Source of the DNA: Cryptomeria japonica
Taxonomy: Eukaryota; Streptophyta; Pinopsida; Cupressales; Cupressaceae
Length of the DNA stretch: 64,000 nt
Direction of reading: 5' to 3'
Assembly: GCF_030272615.1 (NCBI RefSeq)
Contig: NC_081408.1
Location: forward strand, 302,471,450 to 302,535,449
Part shown: positions 21,151-31,581 of the stretch, piece after piece
Numbering within the stretch: the stretch's first letter is position 1
How the letters are laid out: each line of letters begins with the position of its first letter
Translations under genes and position numbers: made by a program
The notes under the pieces: generated by a model
Told to the model about the DNA's origin: nothing
Seen by the model: only the letters and a program-made list of their open reading frames with translations
Database searches by the model: none

Positions 21151-21866
21151 AACTCATTGTCACCTATTATTTAAATGTTACTATAACTACAATAAGTTAT
21201 TGAATTTTAATCTCCAAATCATTACATTCATTGGTGGAATAGTTGATGATGCTTGAAAAAAGGTTTGTCCTAATTTTGTTTATGGTTTTTTCTTCAATTT
21301 TTCAAGGGGAGAGTAATAAAGTTGGCTTTAAGAAACTCATACAAAATTATCTCTTGTTGTGATATTAAAAGTTGTTGGAAAAGTCATAGATATATTAGAC
21401 AATGGGGGAGGGGATGTCAACAAAGGAGGAGGATAGAAACCTAAATCGGTGTATATCACTTAACAAACCACCTGATACTTAATCGACATGTCTATCATAT
21501 GCACGACAACTCATTGTCACCTATTATTTAAATGTTACTAGAACTACAATAAGTTGTTGAATTTTAATCTCCAAATCATGACATTCATTAGTGGAATAGT
21601 TGATGATGCTTGAAAAAAGGATTGTCCTAATTTTGTTTATGGTTTTTTCTTCAATTTTTGAAGGGGAGAGTAATAAAGTTGGCTTTAAGAAACTCATACA
21701 AAATTATCTCTTGTTGTGATATTGAAAGTTGTTGGAAAAGTCATAGATATATTAGACAATGGGGGAGGGGATGTCAACAAAGGAGGAGGATAGAAACCTA
21801 AATCGGTGTATATCACTTAACAAACCACCTGATACTTAATCGACATGTCTATCATATGCAAGATGA
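21151..21866. repeat. Tandem duplication, 2 x 357 bp
   Basis: Units 21151-21507 and 21508-21866 differ at only a handful of positions (I count about seven), so the duplication is much younger than most of the window. Confidence 0.92.
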
Positions 21867-21892
21867 TCGATACTAATCGATATGTATTAGTT

Positions 21893-22035
21893 AAGCGTGA
21901 TAACAATCAATGTTGACAGTTAATATATTAATCGATATTAATTGGAGTGCATTGGGTAAGCCCGATAAAAATCGGTGTTCATAGTTAATATGTTAACCGA
22001 TATTAATCGGAGTGCATTGGTTTTAATGTAAACGG
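21893..22035. repeat. Imperfect tandem repeat, unit about 66 bp
   Basis: About two units, each with a gttaatat(a/g)ttaa(t/c)cgatatta core and ending gagtgcattgg. Short degenerate echoes continue to about 22090. A second loose cluster of caagttacat motifs lies at 22190-22340. Confidence 0.7.
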
Positions 22036-22679
22036 ATACCAATCAGTATTCTGTGCTATGAGATTTACAACTGATGATTATCGGTAGTTAAGAATTGATC
22101 AAACTTTGTAAGTATGGTTGAATATATACAAATTTAAGAATGATCATCAAATGAAGGAACATTCAATATACATATTGGACCTACCCTATCTACAAGTTAC
22201 ATTCAATATAGGAACACAAGTTACATCACCCAATTAGGATCAGACCAAATTACAAGTTACATTTATACGGTTTGTCCTATCCACAAGTTATATTATATAT
22301 AGGTCTTGCCCAAGAAAGACATAATTACAGGTTACATGTATTTGGGCCTAGCCCTAAGTTCGATTTACATAATAGATAATACATGTGTATTTTAATTGTC
22401 ATGGACAACATTAAAATGCAATAGATAGGTATCTGAGCTAGCTACTATTTCAACACATTCTAACACATGTATCTATTTATATGCAATAATTAGTAGTAGC
22501 TACATAGACTAGCATGGTACATAAGTTCTTTTCTAATAGTTCCCTTCATATGCAATTCTTTCAAGATTATTTAGTTGTATCTACCTTCTTAGGTTATGCA
22601 AATGGAGATTAGATAGGCATGAGTTGCTCAAATGTGTGCACCACAATTGTAAATTATTTAAATACTAATAGTATGAATA

Positions 22680-22861
22680 TGATGGAACATTCATGTGGAT
22701 AGGGGACAATTATCTTTGGAATAGTCTCACATGTTGGAGTAGTTGGTTGCTGAAGATAGGGAAGTGTAATGCTTTGATGTTCTTTATTGAGCTACTGGCC
22801 CTTCTTGCTCTGTAATTCTCGTTGTGTTTAATAAATTTTTATCCCTTTGGTGAAAAAAAAA
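22680..22861 (+). mobile_element. Possible 5'-truncated LINE 3' end with poly(A)
   Basis: The end ...taataaatttttatccctttggtg followed by nine A residues at 22852-22861 resembles the tails of plant L1-type LINEs. No ORF2 sequence is left and no clear target duplication was found. Confidence 0.4.
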
Positions 22862-23899
22862 TGAGGTTGATGATAAATATCTATGTTGTCTATTAGTTGA
22901 TTCCCATGCCAAAACTTATCACACAAGGTGAAATATGATAATATTGGTTAAAAAATCTCATACAAAAGAATAATGAGTTATGTCTTAAGTTTCATTGCAT
23001 GGTGTTATGTGACATTGGATAAGTTCACTACTGTTAATCATGAAAGATGATGGACTAATCATGGATGGTTCTGAAATTGTTATGACAAACCCAATGGAGC
23101 CGTGGATTAAGAGATGAATGGAGGGATGTGCCACAAAAAACCATTGCATGTCAAGCCTAAGCTCCACTCTTTCTCAAGGCTTCAAGATGCAAGTGGTGCC
23201 ATTATGTGCCTTATGTGATTGGAAATGGAATGTGAAAGCATAAAGTGAGCTACTCATAAAGAGGCCACAATCTGTAAATTGCACTATGACATGCTAGGTT
23301 TAACCGATGGTCTTCTTGTCCTTCCCTAGCAATGCATTTGAAGTGATTCACATATAACAAGTACATTGCATTTCCTAAGAACTTGGGTACAATTGAATAA
23401 TTTCTTTATATTAATAAACTATCATTACATGTTTCCTAGTGCTGTCTACTTAAGAGGGGACCATTAATATGGAGAACACATAGTAAATATACACCATAAG
23501 TGTGATCAAGTACTAGAATAAGAAATGAGAAACTCCAAAAGTACATTTGGAAGGCAAAAACACCCTGGTGGCTATCTTTGGAAGTTCAACTTTCACCACA
23601 AATAATGGTTGTGAATGTATATGGCAAATGAAGATAAGATTTAGTGCCATGATTATCAAATTGAAGGAATTAAAAGTTTGATATTTGTCCATGGTAAAGG
23701 AATTTATAGATTTAACAAACAATTATGTGTAAAATATGTAATAATCTCAAAAAAGTTAATTCTTGGTTAACAATATGTGTTGCACTTGCAAATTAATGTC
23801 AAAATGATTAACTTTTGAAGTCGTTATGCTCTAGTTAGGCATAATATGTTTTTCTGATACAAGTAAACTGAAATCACAAAACTAACAGATAACTATACC
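22862..23899. other. CACTA interior, nothing recognised
   Basis: No convincing coding signal, repeat or RNA gene on either strand. Confidence 0.5.
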
Positions 23900-24030
23900 C
23901 GCTCTACTATATTCTCAAGGTCATGAACAAACTTGTTGAGAGTAGCAACATATGCATCAGTAATGCCAAGGTTTCCAATTGCATTTGTCAGTGTACGTCC
24001 TTGAAGGTATTCGATTCATGATTGATTTCC
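23900..24030 (-). pseudogene. Captured exon-like fragment of alpha-1,4-glucan (starch) phosphorylase
   Basis: Read from about 24020 down to 23905, one frame gives EYLQGRTLTNAIGNLGITD, then AYVATLNKFVHDLENIVER, followed by GT. This matches the N-terminal catalytic region of plant glucan phosphorylases, where an (E)(F/Y)LQGR.L.NAIGNL block is strongly conserved just before a glycine-rich segment. The flanking sequence does not continue the protein, and the end falls at a possible splice donor, so the CACTA element seems to have captured genomic DNA with an exon. It is far too short to encode an enzyme. Confidence 0.75.
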
Positions 24031-24950
24031 AAGGACACAATTTAGTTCACCAAAAAACACCATGGAAATCCTCTTTGCCCTACCCCAGAATAGAGCGGCT
24101 CGTTATCTCGCCTGAGAAATAGAGAGCTAAACAGAAGCCTAGGTTTTGCTTGTATCTCTTCGTAAGTGGGTGTGGAAGTGCAATATAGTCTACTCCTACT
24201 GGTGTCACTACCTTTGTTGCCTTTATAATGGCCCATGCCTATGATCCTGCAACTCCAATTTGTACTTGGGTGGGCCCCCATGTAGGGTGGGTGGGAGGAA
24301 GAGAGTTGGTGGAGGAGATAGTTCCCCGAGGATTTATAAACTGGTACTAGTGGGGAGGAAACTACTATGCGGATCGAGCCGCCTAAACTACTATGCTCTG
24401 TTCCCTCAAAAACTACTCTCCGGGTGTTTGTGTGGGAGGAGATAGTTGCAAATCAAGCCTGACTAGAGTTAGCGAGAATTGGGAAGCCCTCAACTATAGT
24501 GGTGAAGAACACTCGGTGTGGATTGATCCGCCTCTATCGCAAGACATTCATCATTTCTGTCGGTCCTCTATCGCAAGACATTCATAGCTCCATTGTCCTC
24601 TGGAAAACAGCAACTATCCATAGTAATAACCTAATTATTCTGTACAAGAAGGAAAGACCAACAATACTACATTATCTTTAGCTCGCTCTATTCACTTTGT
24701 ATGCAGATCCTCCAACAGCAGTTCAAGACATAAAACCCACTTTAGAATGCGATGTAGCCAACTTCATTGGATTGTTTGGCTCACTTGAGAAAGGTTATGG
24801 CTCCATCCTCCTAGAAAAATCGGTTGTGGCATTACATAGACACAACCTCAATATAGTTGCTGGGGTTAGATAGAGGTGGAACTGTGGGCAGGAATACACT
24901 ATTGGGGTGGCAACGTGAGAATGGGAAGAGATCGTGAAAATGATTTCAAA
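24031..24950. other. CACTA interior, coding-like but unidentified stretch
   Basis: At about 24703-24870 the plus strand is open for over 50 codons (ADPPTAVQDIKPTLECDVANF and onward to LHRHNLNIVAGV) with gene-like composition. GC content is higher here than in the rest of the element. A direct repeat ctctatcgcaagacattcat occurs at about 24531 and 24565. I cannot name a protein family. It may be another captured host fragment. Confidence 0.35.
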
Positions 24951-25190
24951 TGTCTTGGTCTTTTTTTTTTAAGTAATGCCCGTTGTCGTCAAAATTTTGA
25001 TGAACACAGGCACTTTTTGTAAAAAACACAAATGATGTTGCCAATTCCTTCTTTGTCAAAAACATATATTGAATTATCATCAGAATTTCAACGAATGCGG
25101 GCAATTTTTCAAAAAAAAAATCAAATTTGTTCACAATATACCTTCTCCGTCAGAAACCTCTGTCGGAATTTTAGGCCAAATGTATTAGTG
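24951..25190. repeat. CACTA right subterminal repeats and terminal inverted repeat
   Basis: The terminal repeat is at 25163-25190. Subterminal motifs resembling those of the left end (cgtcaaaattttgatg, atcatcagaatttcaacg, gtcagaaacc) occur near 24985, 25076 and 25150. Confidence 0.8.
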
Positions 25191-25315
25191 TGGATTGGAC
25201 CTTATGTAATCATTATAAAGTATGGATTAGGGGCATATCAATTGGCTACTCTTGAAGGATATCCCTTGGATGAGCCTATGAACATCATGCACCTGAAGAG
25301 ATTCTATGCCTAGTC
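25191..25315 (+). pseudogene. gypsy-A integrase C-terminal end
   Basis: Directly after the TGG target duplication the frame continues as WIGPYVIIIKYGLGAYQL, EGYPLDEPMNIMHLKRFYA and a TAG stop. The conserved ending ..MHLKRFY[A/V] is the natural end of pol in Tat elements, so this fragment confirms that gypsy-A and the sequence to its right are one element. Confidence 0.92.
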
Positions 25316-27240
25316 CCGAGAAGGTCACCAATTGTCTTAAAATCTCAAAAAATTCAAAAAAACCAAAAAATAAAGAAAAATATAAAAAAAAAGGAAAAAG
25401 ACAAAAGAAAGAAAAGAAATCAGTTCATCCATTAGTGAAAACCACTTTGTGGCGTTATGGGAAAGTACCTTGGTGAAAACCTGCATGCAGGCTTCAAGGT
25501 AAATAATCTAGATCCATCGTCTATTAGGTCAAACTCAGTCTCCACCACTCAGCCATCAGATATCCATATTCACTACCACACAACCCTTCTACCATAGTAT
25601 CCATCATCATGTCTGTTGTCGATTCTCCCCTTCATCCTAGCATGAATACCATCCCCTCATCCACTCAGCCATGCCTGACAAAATGATCACTCACACGATG
25701 ATGAGTCTTTGCCTGAATCATGAATAAGGATTAGCCCATTAAATTGAGTTTTTATCCCCTCACACTAAGCTTTTCCCCACATCCTAAGCTTGTGCCTTCA
25801 TATGAGCTTCATCAAGTCATGGTGTCAGTCCTATGTCTGCAGGATAGTCCTCATGGTCATCTGGTCAATTGCCTAGTCAATTTTTATCCTTCTTACCCTC
25901 TGCCCTTGGGACGAATCCTTCCCTCGCCTGACAATTTAATCTTTTATCCTGATCCTACTCTTGGTAAGAGGCATTAGTTGGTCATGTATGCATGACTTGT
26001 CTGATTTTCGAGTTTTCATTTTGACTTGCATCTTTTTTCCTATGACTGCTACTATCTACAATTGTCTGGATCCTCCATATCCTGGTATGTTTGCGATGGG
26101 TGTATACTGGGGCATGTTGTCATGGTATGACATGTTTGGGATCTCTCTTGTATGAACTTGCAACCTGGTACTAGTGTTTGTCAACACTTACCTTGTCGCG
26201 TACAAGGGATGTGTTTGAGGGTTTCCTTGCATGTACCCACAAATTTGTACTAGTGTTTCTCAACACTTGCATAACTGTGTGCAGGGAATTCCCGCTTGTC
26301 TATGAGTCAGTCCACACCTTGGGTTTCTCATGGCATCCTGGTTCCTATAATCAGTGGTGCGGGTTACCTAGGGCAGCATTAAACTAGGTTGTCTCGCCAC
26401 ATCTTTTGTGCACAAACCCCCCCATCATTCCCATCTTGCATTTCCATCGAATCCTCAACTCCCCCCATCTGGCATTCTCATGGAGTCCTCAATTTCCCCC
26501 CGTTCTTCTATCCTACCTAAGGTCAAAGTATTATGATCGGAATATTCTCAAATAAATGTTGCATTATTCATATAGGTGCATTACTCATTTTTATCTGTTG
26601 TATTAATCTTTTATTTTTCATTTTTTACCCGTCATTTAGGTTACATTTCAAATTTTGTTGCATTATTCATTTTTATTTTGTATGGTGTGCCTGTCACCTC
26701 ATTTGCATTCCAAATTTTGTTGCACTTATCATTTTATAGGTTATCCATTATGGTGTACATGTTCATTCCATTATAAAATTTGTTGCATATAAAGTATAGA
26801 TTAATCCATTAAATCACATTATGCATTTTCAAATCATGAGAAAAATCCCAAAATAATACATCATCCAAAAATATATCCCAAAACACATGCATCCACATAG
26901 ACAACCATCCTGAATCCATCAAAATGTCAGTGACATAGCATTAACACATGCATACATCGATAACCATCATGCATTCACCAAAATGTCAGTAACATATAAT
27001 AAGTATAGGCATATGAAAGCATCCATCCTGCATCACAAATAGGTCAACGCAATACATCCATAATCATCATCAATGTATCACATCATAAAATAATAAATAA
27101 TCTCCATCGTAATTCCCATAATAAAGTACATGCATGCATAAACACTGCCAAAATCATATATATATGCCTCGCAAAAAATGAATATAACAGTCATTGTCCA
27201 ATGGCTGCCTCAAAGGGTAAAAAATAATACATAATGTCAA
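25316..27240 (+). other. gypsy-A region between pol and the antisense ORF
   Basis: An A-rich tract (25335-25420) follows the pol stop, then ccttggtgaaaacctgcatgc (about 25470), a wording typical of Tat 3' regions. Imperfect repeats: gtactagtgttt(g/c)tcaacac at 26168 and 26250, and a pair of units of about 60 bp at 26885-27000 containing atcaaaatgtcag. No sense ORF of note. Confidence 0.6.
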
Positions 27241-27289
27241 ATGTAGCTAACTCTCCCCTCTTGTCTCTCCATCCCCCTCCTCTTCACCT

Positions 27290-29299
27290 TCTCCTCCTTT
27301 GGATCCCTCTTCTCCCCCTGTCCTAGGTGGTCTTATACCCACCGATCCACCTGTTTGCTAGCTCCGCATCAGATGTTGGCTATGGGTCCTGTGAGATCGT
27401 ACACTCTCTGTGTACAATACTGCTCTCTGATCTGCTGGGACTACCCCATGATATAATCCTCTATAGTAGGCAGCCTCCCATCTTTCCTACTCCGCCCTCT
27501 CCCCCTACTGCAACATATCAGAGTACATCTCTCCTATCCCTACGAGGACTAACATCTATCATGCTGAGTCCCTCTCCCCTTGCAGGCGAGTCACATCCAC
27601 CTCTTCTCTCTCTACCCTCACTCACAACCTCTCCAGCTCCTCATCCTGCTGCTGTAATGTGCTCTGCAACTCCCCAATGCCTGTCCCTATCCTCACCTCC
27701 TCCAACATCCTCTTTGCCTCCTCTCCCTCCCTCGACAAATCATCCACCTTCATCCTAGCCATCTATAGGGTCTTTGTCAAATCAAAAACCTACCATTGTA
27801 ACCTCTCCACCTCTGTCTACAGACTCTCCCTCCTCGCCCTCTCCACCTGTAACTCATCCTTAAGCGAGTGTAATATCTCTTTGGTAGCATCCCTTTCCTG
27901 TAGGAGCTTGTCAAAATATGCCTAAGAAACTCCCCCACCACCCTCCACTCCAACATGTTGTGCCTGTATATCAAGAATCTCCATCGGCATTGCCTCATCC
28001 TCTCGACCCTCCTCCTCCCCTAATGCATGTCCTATTGCTGCTGCAACCACATGTACCTATGTTGGAATGGCCACATGCAACCCTCTCCCTCGTACCACCC
28101 CCCTTCTCTGCCTCACAACACCCCTGCCTCCTCTCGCCAAAGCCCTATCCCCAGGCACATCCTCCTCCCCTTTGACTATCTCATCCACAGCCAGCTACAC
28201 CTCATCATCCTCCAAGACACCTATAATAGTGCACCTCCCACCAGCTCCTATAGCCCCCTATCATGCCTGGATCCTCCCCCGCACCCCTCTACTTGTCCCA
28301 AACCAAGTAAGCTGTAGTCTGAAAACTAGTCCTCCCCTCCAATGGACTTACTGTCTACCCCCACCTCCCCACTTCCTATGTACTCTGCAAATATAATGGT
28401 ATATCTCCCACTATATCCTATACCTCACCAAACTAGTGTGCTACCTTATATGGTGCGTAGTACTCCATAAAATATACTGACTACCCAAAAAGCCACATAT
28501 TCACACCTGCCCAATGCAGCTGCCAGTCTCCCCTCCACTGCTCACTGTCCAAAAATGGCTGCCATGTAAACTCCATAACCTCAAAAAAAATGCGGTGCCA
28601 AAACCATATAGATCCTACCTGTGTATAATGAAGCAGGCCCGTGTATCAGTGAATCTAAGGCCGTCAAGGCCATTTGTCTTGTACAACAAGATGCATATCA
28701 TGATATAACCCTTGCCGATAGACTAGCACAATCTCTATATACAACAAGATGCATATCATGATATAACTGAGCAACCATTGCTTCTCCCCAAACATACTAC
28801 ACACAATCATGTATCATATAATATACACACCTGCTCCATCCAATAGGAAATCCATGCCCTCCCAGATTAGGCATCGCTCGTCCACTCAAAAATCCATAGA
28901 TCACAAGAACCAGGAGAGGAATATGTGTGATCTCAATCGCCCTCTCTAAATGCATCTGACTCCTATCCATCATAGGTAGTGCGTCACACTCGCAAACCTC
29001 CTGAAGATAGAAGTCTGCTGCATCCAGTCTGTAGTCAGGAATGACACCACAAATGGGGATCTTCAAGATCCTCCATACATCTTTAATAGTGTCACAGTGG
29101 CCTCTCCTATAGGCAGATGGAAAGTACATGTCTTTCTATCCCACCTCTCTACCAATGGAGTCATCATGGTAGTGTGTGCTCTGATCCTCATCCATCGGCC
29201 GACAAAATCCAATCCTATGGTGCTCAATATCTCCAGCTCACCTACCCCCAATTGCGTGTAAAGCCTCATCATCATCGACAAGTGCTCCCTTGATGCCAA
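27290..29299 (-). pseudogene. Antisense ORF with plant mobile domain (PMD/aminotransferase-like)
   Basis: Read on the minus strand from 29299. The PMD signature is clear in LVERWDRKTCTFHLPIGEA, then TVTL. A frameshift near 29100 leads to DVWRILKIPICGVIP and, further on, WGEAMVAQLYHDMH (about 28790) and VYFMEYYAPYKVA (about 28470). The remainder to 27290 is Arg/Trp-rich and may be coiled. PMD proteins such as MAIN and MAIL1 act in plant gene and transposon silencing, and PMD ORFs are known as cargo of transposons, including gypsy elements. Here the ORF sits antisense between pol and the 3' LTR, the position of additional ORFs in Tat elements. Multiple stops and frameshifts make it inactive in this copy. 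Confidence 0.8.
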
Positions 29300-29369
29300 T
29301 GACGCTAAATCTACCTACTTTCATTATCCCTTGTCATTCTTATTAGCCCTCCCCTTATCTTATTCCCGA

Positions 29370-29885
29370 GGTATTCATGCTACCCCCCCAGCCACTGCTC
29401 ATCAACATTTTTCAATTTTGACCTTCCCTGGTGTTCGTGCTGATTCATCCAATGCTTGCACTAAAGATGTGGCACTCGTGCTATGCCATAGTCGTACGTG
29501 CAAAAAAAACTGACCTAGGACCTACCCCCAATTAGTACGGGCGCTCGTGCCATGCACCCTTTTTCTTCTCCCCAAATCTAAACCCTAACCTATACTTGCA
29601 CAAGCCCTCATGCTACACATGTATACCTACCCCAAAACCCCCTTAGATCCATAATTCTTGCAAGCGCTGGTGCTATTCGCCAATGCTCATGTTAACCTAG
29701 GGGTGCACGCACTGAAACAACGATCAGGATGTCCGCCCCGCTAAACCTTAAGCCTAATTCTAGCCCTAAATTCTACCCTAAACCTATCAAATCACAAAGA
29801 AGGCTTAGGGTACAAACTAGTGGACCATAATGGGTGGGCCTCTCGTACCATCGAACCCTCTCCACGTGGTGCTCGTGTATCAGAA
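29370..29885. repeat. Iterated short motif GGCGCTCGTGCTA upstream of the antisense ORF
   Basis: Degenerate copies occur near 29370, 29430, 29472, 29540, 29603, 29663, 29681, 29837 and 29868, many spaced about 60 bp. They sit immediately 5' of the antisense PMD ORF, between it and the LTR. Function unknown. Confidence 0.6.
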
Positions 29886-30226
29886 TGTGATCCATCTCTC
29901 CTTTTGGCTTCTAAGCTCTGATTTTCTCCTATGCTTATGCGTGACAATGACCCTTCATTGGGCTCCATGTGGCTTATATGGGCCCCCTCGTGGGCCCACC
30001 CCTTCTTCTCCTCCTTCTTCTATCTCTTCTCGTATTTCATCAATCATTCCTTCCTTTCTTTCTCATTCATTCTTTATTTTCCCTCTTTCCTTATTTTCAA
30101 GGATTTTCCACTATTTTTTTCAAAAAATTCTAAAAAATTCTCGAGGGGGCATACACCACCCGCACTTTACGTCAAGGCATCCTCTTTCTTCTATCTTTTA
30201 CCAATCGCCAAATTTTTCTATTGCGT

Positions 30227-30241
30227 AAAAGAGGGGAAAAA
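30227..30241 (+). other. gypsy-A polypurine tract
   Basis: aaaagaggggaaaaa lies directly before the LTR start TGTAGACAC. It is the expected primer for plus-strand synthesis. Confidence 0.85.
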
Positions 30242-31581
30242 TGTAGACACTTGAATTAATTATTTTAATTAATTTAACTCTCCTACATAATTAATTAATT
30301 TAATTATGTTAATCCTTATTCTTCTCAATATTAATTATATTTAATCTAATTAATGTTGTCACTATAGTCCAACGATTGATTTATTTAACAAATCAATTTT
30401 CCTTTCTTCTTCTAAGGCAATCAAAATTATTTCTTATTAATCATCCATCTTAATTAATTAATCTTTGTGATTCCTACAAATCACCTTTTTCCAATCTATC
30501 ATTAGTCTAATTAATTCTTCTAGAAACTCTCTTAATCCTACTTAGCATTATTCCTCAATTTTTTAATTACCTCCACTCATTCTCTCTCCTAATCAAATCC
30601 TCCTACAAATATAACTTGCTCTAATCCCACCTAATCCCTCTTCTAATTTATTCTAATCACTCTTCTAATGGGTTGCTAGTGGCTAATCCCCATGATTAGC
30701 CACAAAGTCAACCCCTAGCCCTTCTAGGCTAGATCTCCTTCTTGTCTCATCCAGCCAGTTTCCTTAAATTCCCTTCTCACATTTATCTATGCATCCGCTC
30801 ATCCAACTACCTTTCTTAAATTCTCTTTTCCTAGGTGAGTGTGAGATTTTAAAAAATCTCACATTCCTCTATTAATCCCTTCACCCAAGGAATTTTTAAT
30901 TCTTTTTTATTCCTCAAATCCCCATGCTTCCTTTTTGGAGAATTTTTAAATCCTCCTTCCCATCATCGAAGGAATATTTTTACTCCTTTTTTCTTTCCTA
31001 GGTGCATTGGGAAGCCTTCCCAATGAACCTTGAGGAGTGTGGAGACAAGAAATGCCTTTATGACATATCTCTTGGATCCCGCACTTGTCATATCGACCTC
31101 TCTTGATCCATGTGTGGGCTCACATGCAATCTTGGCCTTCCATCTTGGATCAATCCTAGCCCTCCATTTCTCCCCCTTTTCTTCTATAAATTGGGGACTC
31201 CACCCCTTCATTGGACATTTCCAAGTTTAGTAAGTTTATGCTGCCATTTCGAGTCCAAAAACCCATCCAAGCAACTAGACTATAGCAAAATTTCCATCCA
31301 TCCACCACTTAGTCATTATAACATCCACCTTTCATATCCATTCCATTTTCAACTCATTCATCCCATCATCCTTTTAATCATCTTTGTGCACATTTAGAGA
31401 GCCACCACATTCAATCAAGAAGCACATCAAATCAGGTTGGAAAAGGGGTGCTACTTCAACCTCATCTCACTCAATCCGAAGGAGGTAAAAATGAAGGTAT
31501 AACTTGGTTATTTGATTGATTATGTGTTTTGTTGTTCTTTAACTGTGTTATTTCCTTCCATCATTTTACCTTGCTGCAACA
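30242..31581 (+). repeat. gypsy-A 3' LTR
   Basis: Begins TGTAGACACTTG right after the purine tract. It is rich in TTAATTAA words. It has a TATA box, TATAAAT, at 31185-31191. Its opening and overall design resemble the gypsy-C LTR at 59368, including the TTAATTAA-rich first half. The end (gctgcaaca, 31581) is an estimate because the partner LTR is outside the window. Confidence 0.75.

Larger units (their letters stand above)
13469..25190 (+). mobile_element. Non-autonomous CACTA (En/Spm-like) transposon carrying captured host gene fragments
   Basis: The 11.7-kb element starts CACTAGTACATTTGG and ends, read inverted, CACTAATACATTTGG. The terminal inverted repeats are about 28 bp. It is flanked by the 3-bp target duplication TGG (13466-13468 and 25191-25193), as expected for CACTA elements. 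Removing the element and one TGG restores the gypsy-A integrase frame exactly. No TNP2-like transposase or other transposition gene could be found, so it must be mobilised in trans. Its cargo is a DRM methyltransferase fragment arranged as three hairpins, an exon-like piece of alpha-glucan phosphorylase, and unidentified exon-like pieces. A solo LTR is nested inside at 17727-19181. Strand is arbitrary. Confidence 0.93.
1..31581 (+). mobile_element. gypsy-A: Tat-like Ty3/gypsy LTR retrotransposon, 5' truncated by window, heavily nested
   Basis: The order gag, protease, G-patch, RT, RNase H, second RNase H, integrase, antisense ORF, polypurine tract, 3' LTR can be followed on the plus strand once two insertions are set aside (copia-1 at 5103-12222 and a CACTA transposon at 13469-25190). 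The Cys/His box of gag, the linker before protease, the G-patch and the second archaeal-type RNase H are hallmarks of the plant Tat/Ogre group, so the lineage call is good. All coding parts carry stops and frameshifts, and the integrase core is deleted, so the copy is dead. The 5' LTR lies left of the window, so LTR divergence and target duplication cannot be checked here. The 3' LTR end at about 31581 is an estimate. Confidence 0.88.

Noticed and set aside
27327-28396. Pro/Ser/Leu-rich open frames on the plus strand
   Set aside because: They are the complement of the antisense PMD ORF region, and no plus-strand motif is recognisable.
29830-30254. Ser/Phe-rich open frames just before the gypsy-A LTR
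   Set aside because: Low complexity pyrimidine-rich sequence ending at the polypurine tract; no motif and no similarity to gag or env.
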